Made by a program: the position numbers and the translations under genes
The notes under the pieces: generated by a model
The model's input: the letters and a program-made list of their open reading frames with translations, nothing else
Told to the model about the DNA's origin: nothing
Databases searched by the model: none
Source of the DNA: Bacteroidia bacterium
Lineage (GTDB): Bacteria > Bacteroidota > Bacteroidia > NS11-12g > UBA9320
Direction of reading: 5' to 3'
Length of the DNA: 61,728 nucleotides
Assembly: GCA_017640445.1 (NCBI GenBank)
Contig: JAEPQQ010000004.1
Span: 49,276-111,003 of the forward strand
In this document: positions 51,450-59,639 of the stretch, piece after piece
Layout of the letters: each line of letters opens with the position of its first letter
Numbering within the stretch: position 1 is the stretch's first letter

Positions 51450-53438
51450 TCAGTTCTTGAGTAAAGCGGGAGACTCAATTTGTAAGTTCCATTGAATATC
51501 AAACTTATCTTTATCTGTCGTTCGTATCACAGGTAGTTCAAGACGGGTTACCACGGTTTTCGAATCAGGTTGATAGTCAATAACAAGATCAATCGTCCTT
51601 TTCAACAAGTATGAATATGATTTGATTCTCTTTCTGGTTATTTGCAAACCCAACGACACCTTCTTTCTCAGAGAGGATTTACGTGCCTGATGGGCCACAG
51701 GGTCATATGGGTTGGAGATTTGTACTTCCAGGCGATTCGCTTGTTCATTTAGTTTTATTTCCAAATTGAACCATCGCTCTTTTGTATCGGTGTCCATGCC
51801 ATGTAACACAGCATTTTCTATCAGAGGTTGAAGAATGTTTTGGGGAATGAAATAGTCTTTGTTTAACTGGTTGTTGATGTGATAATCAATGTCCTTATCA
51901 AAACGTTCTTGTTCCAGTTTCATGTATTGATCGAGATATGCTAACTCTAAATCCAGAGGTACGAGTGGAGACTGAGTGCGCGTTAGAGATTGTCGGATGA
52001 ACTTGCTAATATTTTGCAGTAACTCGGTTGATTTTTCTTTGGACTTGTGATTGATGGAGTGCTTCAATGCACCCAGGATGTTAAACACAAGATGTTGGTC
52101 CATTGCATTGTTTAGTCCCTGAATTCTATGTTGAAATGCGGAAAGCTCGATGGCATGTCGCCTTCTTAATGAAAGAAACCGCATAGTGAAAAAAAGGAAG
52201 AGTGCACCTAGAGTTGCCAGGCCAATAATAATTAAAGTTCTGATTCTCGACCGGTTGAGCCGCTTGGTCAAGTCAGCTTGCCGACTTCGAAGTTGATCGA
52301 GTTTCTCACCAAACGTCTCGTAATCATAAAACGCAGATTCGTCAAGTTGATGTTGTCGCAAGAGAAACTGAATGTATTGACCTTGAATTCGGGATACAAC
52401 GTCTTGAGGAAAGGCGGTCTTCTTTACAATGGCTTGCATCTCTTCGAGAATTTCTTCCTCAAGGTAAAGGTTGTTCAATAACTGTGCTTTGGGTAGCATG
52501 TTTCCAAGCAGTTGAAGTGCTTCATCAAAACGTCTTTGCCCCGAGTACGATTTAGAAAGGTTTACTCGAGCAATTACCCAAACAAGGGAACTCGAATCGT
52601 GGTGTAGGTTTTCCAGTATACTGTCTGCTTTTTGGTAGACACACGCATTGCGCAGAGCAACGGCATATCGGTGCCACATTTCCGAACTGGTGTGGTTTTG
52701 CAGTAGCGTACGAAGTTTGGAAGCAGCTAATAATGGGCGACTCAAAGCCATTTCTACGTAATACTCAGAATAAAGACGCAGATAGGGGCTATGGAAACGA
52801 TAGCTATACTTTTGGAGGTAGGTTTTGGCAGCCGAGGTGTCACACAAACTGGCATTGTAAATCACATCGAACATATAGCTTTGGTTAATGCTGGAGTCGC
52901 GACTTATCATTTCGTCGATCACTTTTAACCGATTGAGGCAAATGAGCCTTCGACTTTCCGACAAGCGTTTCCTCATGAGGTCAAGATCCAAAACTCTTAA
53001 GTAGAAATGAAGTGAATCTTCCTTGGATAGGTGCGGAAGACACGTTGTCTCGATGAGGTGAAGGTCTGCCCGAATACTGTTAAACCTGCCGAGAACAGAC
53101 TTTAGGGTGATGATTTTATTTGACAATTTCCAGAAACCCAAATAATCCAGATTGTCTAACGATTTTGAGCGCGCATTGTCCAATTCCAGAATCAAAATAG
53201 GCAATATGGAGTCCCGTTCTTCAACCTCCATTATCCTCATTCCCGTCCAATTCTGAATCTTCTGAGAATCAAATAGTGGGTTGCTGTCGATGATCGAATC
53301 ATAGATTGTACGTGTATCACCATTCGCGAAACTCAAGTTTGAATTGGCAATTGTAAACAGAACCAGAACGATTTTGAGTTTTTGTGACCAACAAAACCGA
53401 TACCGTGATATGCGCAATTTGAACATTCTTAGAAGCAT
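51450..53438 (-). CDS. LytS/YehU-type sensor histidine kinase with periplasmic repeat domain
   Basis: 662 residues from ATG 53438. N-terminal signal or anchor segment, a long helical TPR-like extracytoplasmic region (~residues 40-370), one membrane helix (IRTLIIIGLATLGALFLFFTMRFL), then the His_kinase domain. The phospho-acceptor His is ~449 in MDQHLVFNILG (usual HFLFN), followed by PLDLELAYLDQYMKLEQERF and the N box PQNILQPLIENAVLHG. It is divergent from the LytTR regulator at 53580 and surely its partner. Confidence 0.88.
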   Translation of the reverse strand: MLLRMFKLRISRYRFCWSQKLKIVLVLFTIANSNLSFANGDTRTIYDSIIDSNPLFDSQKIQNWTGMRIMEVEERDSILPILILELDNARSKSLDNLDYLGFWKLSNKIITLKSVLGRFNSIRADLHLIETTCLPHLSKEDSLHFYLRVLDLDLMRKRLSESRRLICLNRLKVIDEMISRDSSINQSYMFDVIYNASLCDTSAAKTYLQKYSYRFHSPYLRLYSEYYVEMALSRPLLAASKLRTLLQNHTSSEMWHRYAVALRNACVYQKADSILENLHHDSSSLVWVIARVNLSKSYSGQRRFDEALQLLGNMLPKAQLLNNLYLEEEILEEMQAIVKKTAFPQDVVSRIQGQYIQFLLRQHQLDESAFYDYETFGEKLDQLRSRQADLTKRLNRSRIRTLIIIGLATLGALFLFFTMRFLSLRRRHAIELSAFQHRIQGLNNAMDQHLVFNILGALKHSINHKSKEKSTELLQNISKFIRQSLTRTQSPLVPLDLELAYLDQYMKLEQERFDKDIDYHINNQLNKDYFIPQNILQPLIENAVLHGMDTDTKERWFNLEIKLNEQANRLEVQISNPYDPVAHQARKSSLRKKVSLGLQITRKRIKSYSYLLKRTIDLVIDYQPDSKTVVTRLELPVIRTTDKDKFDIQWNLQIESPALLKN

Positions 53439-53579
53439 GAATTTACAAGTATTGTCGGTCAAATGCAACCAATGTTTTAATTATCCGTAAGGTCTGCGAT
53501 ACAGTGGTTTTTTTGCATCTTTTTGTTTATCTTTCAGAAGTACTGTAGCAACCTATTAATATCATTAAAAACCCCTTGT

Positions 53580-54359
53580 ATGACAGAAAATTTAAACATC
53601 GTAATTGTTGATGACGAACCTGCTGCAATACAAAACGTTTTGGATGTGGTAGAGCCATTACCATACTGCAAAACGGTGATTTCGGCTTCGGACACGGAAA
53701 CAGCAATAGAAGAAATACGAAGAGTAAAACCGAACGTTTTAATCTTGGATATTCACCTTGGTCTCGAAGATGGTTTCGACCTCCTGGACAAACTGGACCA
53801 CAATGAAAAGGATGGTTTACAAGTGGTTTTTGTGACCGCATATGATCAATACGCAATACAAGCCTTTGAGTACCATGTAGTTAACTATTTACTTAAGCCA
53901 CTTGATGCGGACAAGTTGGTTGATGCCTTAGATCGAATACGAGCGTCAGCGAGTCAGAACACCAATGAACTAATTCTTGATTTAAAGAAAAGTTTTGAAG
54001 AGATAAAACAAACGAATAAGCCATTGTCAATGCGTGGTAAACTTGTAATTAACGACAGTTCCAAGGTGCTGATCAAGAACATTGACGAGGTTGTCTATCT
54101 CACTTCCAACGGCGGGTATACATATATTCGGTTTGCCGATCATGAACGGACCATGATTTCTAAAACATTAAAGAAAGTACAAAGTGAGTTACCCGAGTCG
54201 CATTTTTGCCGAATTCACAATCAACATACTGTTAACCTGAATTACGTCGAAGAATTTAATTGGAAAACAGGTGAGGTCGACCTTGGTGACTTTGGTAAAC
54301 TTCAGGTGTCCACCCGGAGGAGGTCCAATTTCTTTGCTCAACTGAAGAGACTTGCATAG
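53580..54359 (+). CDS. LytTR-family response regulator
   Basis: 259 residues from ATG 53580. Receiver domain with the acidic pair in IVIVDDEP, phospho-acceptor D57 (VLILDIHLG), a switch Thr in FVTAYD and Lys in LLKPLD. The C-terminal ~100 residues are a LytTR DNA-binding domain (GGYTYIRFADHERTMISKTLKKVQSELP, FCRIHNQHTVNLNYVEEF). It pairs with the divergent LytS-type kinase across a 140-base shared promoter region. Confidence 0.93.
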   Translation: MTENLNIVIVDDEPAAIQNVLDVVEPLPYCKTVISASDTETAIEEIRRVKPNVLILDIHLGLEDGFDLLDKLDHNEKDGLQVVFVTAYDQYAIQAFEYHVVNYLLKPLDADKLVDALDRIRASASQNTNELILDLKKSFEEIKQTNKPLSMRGKLVINDSSKVLIKNIDEVVYLTSNGGYTYIRFADHERTMISKTLKKVQSELPESHFCRIHNQHTVNLNYVEEFNWKTGEVDLGDFGKLQVSTRRRSNFFAQLKRLA

Positions 54360-54482
54360 GGTTATTTCGCATTCCAGGCTGGAATAAAGTTCCAAAAATT
54401 AGATTTTCACGTTCTTTAAGGTTCTAACGGATTAACTTAGGCATGACGATTTTTGCCTTTCACACAACGGTTCTAAGGTGAG

Positions 54483-54514
54483 GTGATGCAGTAAAATAAT
54501 TGAGCATCACTTTT
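54483..54514 (+). terminator. Terminator after the LytTR gene
   Basis: Perfect inverted repeat GTGATGC-N14-GCATCAC followed by TTTT. The long loop and short T run make it a moderate terminator. The rest of 54360-54555 shows no gene. Confidence 0.55.
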
Positions 54515-54555
54515 GCAATTCTCTAAATGTTACAACGCTGGTACAACAAGGAGAA

Positions 54556-54660
54556 ATGAAAGAAGAGAGACAATCACTGGTTCCCGAGATAATCGTTATT
54601 ACGGTATGCCTCCTCCTGATTGTCTTTTTGGTTATAATTACCCACTTTTTTCTCAAGTAA
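54556..54660 (+). CDS. 34-residue single-span membrane protein
   Basis: ATG at 54556 is preceded at proper distance by AAGGAG, a rare clear Shine-Dalgarno site in this window. The peptide has a charged N-terminus (MKEERQSLVPE), one 20-residue hydrophobic span (IIVITVCLLLIVFLVIITHF) and a final Lys before TAA. It has the hallmarks of a real small membrane protein. No family assigned. It sits between the LytTR gene and the TlpA-like gene, and could modulate the neighbouring sensor kinase, which is conjecture. Confidence 0.6.
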   Translation: MKEERQSLVPEIIVITVCLLLIVFLVIITHFFLK

Positions 54661-54718
54661 CCCAAAGCGTAAGCGTCGCTGTCACCAATCAGCCATTCTG
54701 TTTCATTTGTCATAAAGT

Positions 54719-54742
54719 TCAAGGTTTGTCCGGTTTTGTCCG
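54719..54742 (+). repeat. Tandem TTTGTCCGG repeat upstream of the TlpA-like gene
   Basis: GGTTTGTCCGG is immediately followed by a second TTTGTCCGG. Too short to interpret; possibly a regulator site for the promoter at 54773. Confidence 0.3.
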
Positions 54743-54772
54743 GTAACCACTACTAATGCCATGGTAGACCGG

Positions 54773-54780
54773 TATATTTG
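54773..54780 (+). promoter_or_regulatory. -7 box TATATTTG directly before a start codon
   Basis: A perfect TAnnTTTG four bases upstream of the ATG at 54785, again predicting a leaderless transcript. Confidence 0.5.
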
Positions 54781-54784
54781 AGCA

Positions 54785-55291
54785 ATGAGATTAGTTCGAA
54801 CTTGGGCTTTTATGGTATTTCTCGGCTTGTTGAAAACCAATTCAATGGGCCAAAACGTTGTTCGTTACGAGAAGTTTGAAGAGCTGCAGGAAGTGTACAC
54901 CAACGGCTCTCCAGATACCACATACGTGGTTAATTTCTGGGCAACCTGGTGTCGCCCTTGTGTAAAGGAACTCCCCTATTTCGAATCAATTCATGCTGCG
55001 TATAAAGACAGTGCGGTGAAAGTAATTTTGGTAAGCCTCGACTTTCCGAATACAATCGATTCTGGTCTTGTTCCGTTCGTAAAAAGGAAAGGCCTAAAGG
55101 CGATGGTCGCTGTATTAAAAGATGGTAACGCCAATCGCTGGATCGATATGGTCGATACTTCCTGGTCCGGAGCGCTTCCGGGTACCTTGTTCGTTCATGG
55201 AAAATACCGGAGGTTCTATGAAAAGTCTTACGAAACTCCAGAAGGATTAAAAACAGATTTATTAAAAGCAATTAGAAATAAAGAATTATGA
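54785..55291 (+). CDS. TlpA/ResA-like exported thioredoxin
   Basis: 168 residues, signal peptide ending NSMGQ. Thioredoxin fold with active site WCRPC in FWATWCRPCVKELPYF and the cis-Pro strand GALPGTLFV. Likely a periplasmic disulfide reductase. Its stop overlaps the start of the next redox gene by four bases, so the two work as a pair. Confidence 0.9.
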   Translation: MRLVRTWAFMVFLGLLKTNSMGQNVVRYEKFEELQEVYTNGSPDTTYVVNFWATWCRPCVKELPYFESIHAAYKDSAVKVILVSLDFPNTIDSGLVPFVKRKGLKAMVAVLKDGNANRWIDMVDTSWSGALPGTLFVHGKYRRFYEKSYETPEGLKTDLLKAIRNKEL

Positions 55292-55890
55292 AAAAAGTAT
55301 TGTTTGCATGTGTTGTTTTGGCGTTAACCGCATTTACAAATCACAACCAACACGCTGGTGGATATCACGTTGGAGATGTAGCAACCGATTTTTCCTTAAA
55401 AGGTACCGATGGAAATATGCACTCTCTTTCCGGTATTGAAAATGCCAATGGATATGTAGTCATTTTTACTTGTAATCACTGTCCTTATGCAAAGGCATAT
55501 GAAGATCGCATAATTCAGTTGCAAGCAGAATTTGGACCTAAGGGATATCCAATTGTTGCTATTAATCCAAACGACCCAAGTGTAGTTGAAGAGGATAGCT
55601 ACGACAACATGAAGAAGCGATACTCGGAGAAGGGCTTTAACTTCCTATACTTAATCGATGAAGGTCAGACGATCTACCCACAATATGGAGCTACCCGCAC
55701 ACCGCATGTATTCCTGCTTGATAAAAACCGCGTAGTAAAGTACATCGGTGCAATTGACGATAATGCTTCGAATGCCGACAAGGTAAAAGAGCGCTATCTG
55801 GCAAACGCTATCAACGCTCTGATCGCTGGAGAAACACCAAGCCCGGCTTCAACCAAGGCAATTGGTTGTTCCATCAAAAAGAAGAAATAG
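55288..55890 (+). CDS. Exported redoxin (AhpC/TSA-like) with CxxC
   Basis: 200 residues, signal peptide (MKKVLFACVVLALTAFT). Redoxin fold: VGDVATDFSLKGTDG start, active-site segment FTCNHCPYAKAYEDRI, and the strand GATRTPHVFLLDK. Such proteins are usually annotated as thioredoxin-family or peroxiredoxin-like. Coupled by ATGA overlap to the TlpA-like gene. Confidence 0.88.
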   Translation: MKKVLFACVVLALTAFTNHNQHAGGYHVGDVATDFSLKGTDGNMHSLSGIENANGYVVIFTCNHCPYAKAYEDRIIQLQAEFGPKGYPIVAINPNDPSVVEEDSYDNMKKRYSEKGFNFLYLIDEGQTIYPQYGATRTPHVFLLDKNRVVKYIGAIDDNASNADKVKERYLANAINALIAGETPSPASTKAIGCSIKKKK

Positions 55891-55951
55891 GGACCGTCCA
55901 CGCTTACCTTCTGCTTGCAGGGAATCCTCTTGTTCGGTAGGTTTGCTGTGC

Positions 55952-57109
55952 ATGCGAATCAAATTACTTATACTCACCATTTTTACGGTCCAGTCGTACG
56001 TTTTTGGGCAACCGTTTCTGCAAACACCAATTGGGGGTGAACAGGGCAAGGATTGGATCGTGGTTAACTACGTTGACTGGGATACTGCCGGGGTAAAGGA
56101 CCATCACTGTGGTACCAAGGCATACGATGGTCATCAGGGTACCGACTATGTGCTGAAAAGTTTCCGGCAGATGGATAACGGTGTTGACGTACTGGCGGCT
56201 GAAAACGGTGTTGTTACCTATGTTCAGGATGGGCTGTTCGACCGTGAAACTGAGGGTATTATCTCAAAGAAGCTGGGGAACTACGTGGCACTGCGGCACG
56301 ACAATAAATACTATACGTACTATGCCCATCTCAAGAAAAACAGCATTCCGGTCAAAGTAGGAGATACGGTTAAAAGTGGAGAGGTTGTGGGCCAGGTTGG
56401 TAGCAGTGGAAACAGTACGGACCCACATCTACATTTTGAGGTATGGTACGATAGCGCGGTACTTGTAGACCCATATCAAGGCCCTTGTGGGAATTCAACG
56501 AGCTTGTTTACATCGCCTGTCCCCTATGACACGGGGTTATACGTATGGGAATCAGGAATTCATAGAAAAAATGAGCTGAATATCAATGAATTACGTGAGC
56601 GTATTGTAACAGAAGAACGACCCTACCAGTTTAAACCGTCATCCGATTCTGTATTGAATTTTTGGGCACATTTGTCTGGCGTTCGAAAGGGGAAGGTGGT
56701 TCAGACTGATTGGTATGCTCCAGATGGTCAGTTGTGGTTTTCGTTTGATGTAACCCTGGATCAGGACTACTGGTATTATTACTTCTGGACGTTTATAAAC
56801 CATCAAAACCTGGCCATTGGTGAGTGGAAAGTAGTATTGCTATACGATGGCAAACAAGTGGTTGAAGAGGCTTTTGAGGTGGACGATAACGTTGGATTAG
56901 ACCAACTGCATTTTTCAGAACCATGCGCCTCATTAGCCAGAGATTTGGTTGCAAATAAGTTAAACACGTTGGATCTGAAAAGGGTGGAGGTTTTTGATGT
57001 CTATGGAAGAGAAGTGGAACCTCAGCATGATTTGGTGCCAGGTATTTATATCTTCCAAATAGCGGTTCACGAAGGGAACGTTTGTCGTTTTAAAAAGTGG
57101 ATGGAATAA
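55952..57109 (+). CDS. Exported M23-family metallopeptidase with T9SS-like C-terminus
   Basis: 385 residues from ATG 55952 (signal peptide MRIKLLILTIFTVQSYVFG). M23 peptidases cut peptidoglycan cross-bridges. Zinc motifs: GHQGTDY (HxxxD) and HLHFEVW (HxH), with YAHLKKNSIPVKVGDTVKSGEVVGQVGSSGNS between. The C-terminal ~75 residues (KRVEVFDVYGREVEP..PGIYIFQIAVHEG) resemble a T9SS sorting domain. The frame is open to 55862 but that part overlaps the previous gene. Confidence 0.88.
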   Translation: MRIKLLILTIFTVQSYVFGQPFLQTPIGGEQGKDWIVVNYVDWDTAGVKDHHCGTKAYDGHQGTDYVLKSFRQMDNGVDVLAAENGVVTYVQDGLFDRETEGIISKKLGNYVALRHDNKYYTYYAHLKKNSIPVKVGDTVKSGEVVGQVGSSGNSTDPHLHFEVWYDSAVLVDPYQGPCGNSTSLFTSPVPYDTGLYVWESGIHRKNELNINELRERIVTEERPYQFKPSSDSVLNFWAHLSGVRKGKVVQTDWYAPDGQLWFSFDVTLDQDYWYYYFWTFINHQNLAIGEWKVVLLYDGKQVVEEAFEVDDNVGLDQLHFSEPCASLARDLVANKLNTLDLKRVEVFDVYGREVEPQHDLVPGIYIFQIAVHEGNVCRFKKWME

Positions 57110-57139
57110 AATAAAGCTCAGGTCTCCCGACCCGAGCTT
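57110..57139 (-). terminator. Terminator of the minus-strand adhesin gene
   Basis: Read on the minus strand: AAGCTC-G-GGTC / GACC-T-GAGCTT stem followed by TTTATTTTATT. It also lies just after the stop of the convergent M23 gene. Confidence 0.6.
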
Positions 57140-57189
57140 ATAACTTGTTGTACAGTAGTTGTGAAAAGGTTAGGTAAAACCCAAACCTT

Positions 57190-59421
57190 CTAGTTTTTCA
57201 CGACTAATTTCTTTGTCTGAACCGAAGTGTTTGTTTCCAACCGGATGAAGTAGATTCCATTTGGGTAGGAGTTCAAACTGAGGTATGCATTGTTACTTCC
57301 AGCATAATCTTTTTGCTCAAGAACTTTGCCGCTCATATCGAGTAGTTGTACTGAACTGTTTGGTGACCGGCCTTCCCAGTTAATCATAAGGTCGTTCTGA
57401 GCCGGGTTTGGATAGAAGTTTAACCCTAGGTCTCCGCCAGTACGTTGATCGAACATGATCACCTTAGAATATTCGAATTGGCCATCAAAGTCCACTTGCT
57501 TGATTCGATAGTAGTTCGCCCCAATTTTTGGATTGTTATCGGTAAATGTGTATTGGCTCACTTCAACACTGTTTCCGGCTCCGGCAATCTCGTACAGGTC
57601 TTCCCATACATCGTTTTCGCTCGAACGTTGTACCACAAAGTGGCTGTTGTTTTCTTCAGAAGCCGTTCCCCAGTCTAGCTGGATGCCTTGTTCAACAATG
57701 CGGCCGTCAAAGTATAACCATTCTACAGGCAGGGCTGCAATTGCACCTCCCCAGATACCGAAGTTGTTGTTGGCATCTTCCGTTCCTCCTGAAGTGAAGT
57801 TGGCCGTTTCAATGTTGTCGGTTGTAAGCGATGATCCAGTTGGAAGTGTGCTTACATCTACTGCGGTTATATAGCACATATTCGATTGTTGGTTGTCGAA
57901 GTTTTGCAAGAAGATGTACTTGCCGTCAGAACCCACAATTGTGCTGTCCAGTATGTCGTCATTGCTATCAATTACTCCATCGCAATCGTTGTCTTCATAT
58001 AGCAACACCTGAACCCCTGCAATCAATGGTTCCCAGCTGTCGAACGTAGCGTCGTTGTCGCTGTCGCCATAAGCAAAACCAGAAAAGGCATTTAGAATAT
58101 CAGATTCAAACCCGAAGTTGTTGTTCTCCACCGAAACTTCGCCATTGGAAACAGTAACAGCAAGTATGTCGTCGCTGTTGAGTGTGGCTCCATCAGGTAG
58201 GTCAGAAGTGTCAACCTGAACCAGGTAACGCTCACTTCCAGAACCATATTCTACCCGAAAATAGTAAGAGCCGTCAGCGTGAGTAGTGGTGGTGGTAACC
58301 ACGGTGTCGGTGCCACTTTCATAGGTTCCATTGGTGTTTACGTCTCGTATTAAACTGATTGTGATTCCGGTGTTTTCGTGGTCAACAGAGGTATAGGTGC
58401 TGTCCTTGTTGGTGTCAAAGAATACCGTACCCGATATTTCAACAGTGGGTATCGGATCGCCAATTACACAGTCGCATGTTTCCACATCGCTTCCTCCAAC
58501 ACCGAACATTTCAGATGCAACACCCGTGGTGAGGTCGATCTTCCAAAGTTTATTGTCGTGAGAACCATTTGTTGCATTGGCACCTGTGGTTACAAGTAAA
58601 TCACCGGAAGCATCAAAGCCCATACCTTCTACGTCACTCATTTCGCTGAACTGGCGAACGAGGGTCATGGCTCCATTAGTTGTGTTGATCTTAAACAGAT
58701 AGTCGTAATTCTGACTTAATCCGTTCATATTAGCGTATAATTCGTTGGTCAATGGATCGAACGCCATTGCATCAAAACGCAAGGATGTATAAGCACTGTT
58801 ATCAACCACCAGGTAGTCAACACCAGACCCGAAATAGTCCTCTTTTACATTTCCGGTACTTCGGTCAAGAACAACCAAAATACACGGGTTGTTAGAGGAT
58901 GAGCCAGCCCAAATGTCACCATTTTTATCTACGCTCATAGCGTCAAAGTCGGAGCAGTACATGTTACCAGATGATCCACTTATTTGCTGGGAGCTGATGT
59001 TCGATCCGCTTATCTTGTAGTTAGATAAGGTGGTGGAAACAGGAATGTAGTGTAGTTCATCGGCATTCAAAATCCAAAGCGTATCGCCCGCAAGGTTCAA
59101 TGTTGAAGCCTCTGGGGAAGACAAACTGCTCAGTGATTTTGAGTCAATTACGGAGCCGGTGGATTGATTGAATTTGTAAACTTTGTTTTCGTAGTCGGCT
59201 ATGCTGTAACAGATTTGTTGAGCGTGAGCCGTGGAGATGATACCCATCATTAGGAGAGTGAATCCCACAAGTGCATTCTTCATCAAGTCTTGGATAGATC
59301 GATAGACGAAATGTGGTTTGTTGTCCGTTGCAATTTGAGTGTTGGACAATCCATTTGGATACTCGGAAATTTTGGCCATACCTCGATAGCCAGTGGTCGG
59401 TAGTAAGTAGTTCCTTTTCAT
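57190..59421 (-). CDS. SdrD-B-like surface adhesin with T9SS sorting domain
   Basis: 743 residues. After an extended N-terminal region with a signal-type segment (NALVGFTLLMMGIISTAHAQ), residues ~70-330 form a repeat-containing beta-propeller-like domain. Then two SdrD B-like domains follow with calcium-site patterns (FDTNKDSTY.., YGDSDNDATFDSWE..DNDCDGVIDSNDD). A fibronectin-like segment (LPVEWLYFDGRIVEQGIQLDWGTASEENNSHFVVQRS) and a T9SS type A tail (LNFYPNPAQNDLMINW, GIYFIRLETN) complete it. Surface adhesin or matrix protein, paralogous to the next gene. Confidence 0.85.
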   Translation of the reverse strand: MKRNYLLPTTGYRGMAKISEYPNGLSNTQIATDNKPHFVYRSIQDLMKNALVGFTLLMMGIISTAHAQQICYSIADYENKVYKFNQSTGSVIDSKSLSSLSSPEASTLNLAGDTLWILNADELHYIPVSTTLSNYKISGSNISSQQISGSSGNMYCSDFDAMSVDKNGDIWAGSSSNNPCILVVLDRSTGNVKEDYFGSGVDYLVVDNSAYTSLRFDAMAFDPLTNELYANMNGLSQNYDYLFKINTTNGAMTLVRQFSEMSDVEGMGFDASGDLLVTTGANATNGSHDNKLWKIDLTTGVASEMFGVGGSDVETCDCVIGDPIPTVEISGTVFFDTNKDSTYTSVDHENTGITISLIRDVNTNGTYESGTDTVVTTTTTHADGSYYFRVEYGSGSERYLVQVDTSDLPDGATLNSDDILAVTVSNGEVSVENNNFGFESDILNAFSGFAYGDSDNDATFDSWEPLIAGVQVLLYEDNDCDGVIDSNDDILDSTIVGSDGKYIFLQNFDNQQSNMCYITAVDVSTLPTGSSLTTDNIETANFTSGGTEDANNNFGIWGGAIAALPVEWLYFDGRIVEQGIQLDWGTASEENNSHFVVQRSSENDVWEDLYEIAGAGNSVEVSQYTFTDNNPKIGANYYRIKQVDFDGQFEYSKVIMFDQRTGGDLGLNFYPNPAQNDLMINWEGRSPNSSVQLLDMSGKVLEQKDYAGSNNAYLSLNSYPNGIYFIRLETNTSVQTKKLVVKN

Positions 59422-59590
59422 AACAGCAATTCAAAACAGCAGTTTCCTGCATGTGCCAGGAAGAAAGCAATCGGCTTGCCAAAAGAGTTAAAAGGCTGGA
59501 TATCAGCGAATTAAAATATTCTACAAAATGGACATATTATTCATAATGGGAATTTATTCTAAAAATGGGACGGTCAAAGCAAGGCAAAAC

Positions 59591-59619
59591 AAAAAAGGCC
59601 CTGGGTTTACCAGAGCCTT
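59591..59619 (-). terminator. Terminator of the last minus-strand gene
   Basis: On the minus strand AAGGCtCTGG and CCcAGgGCCTT flank a short loop, followed by TTTTTTG. It sits about 20 bases after the stop at 59640. Confidence 0.75.
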
Positions 59620-59639
59620 ACTGCTGCTAGATATGAAAC

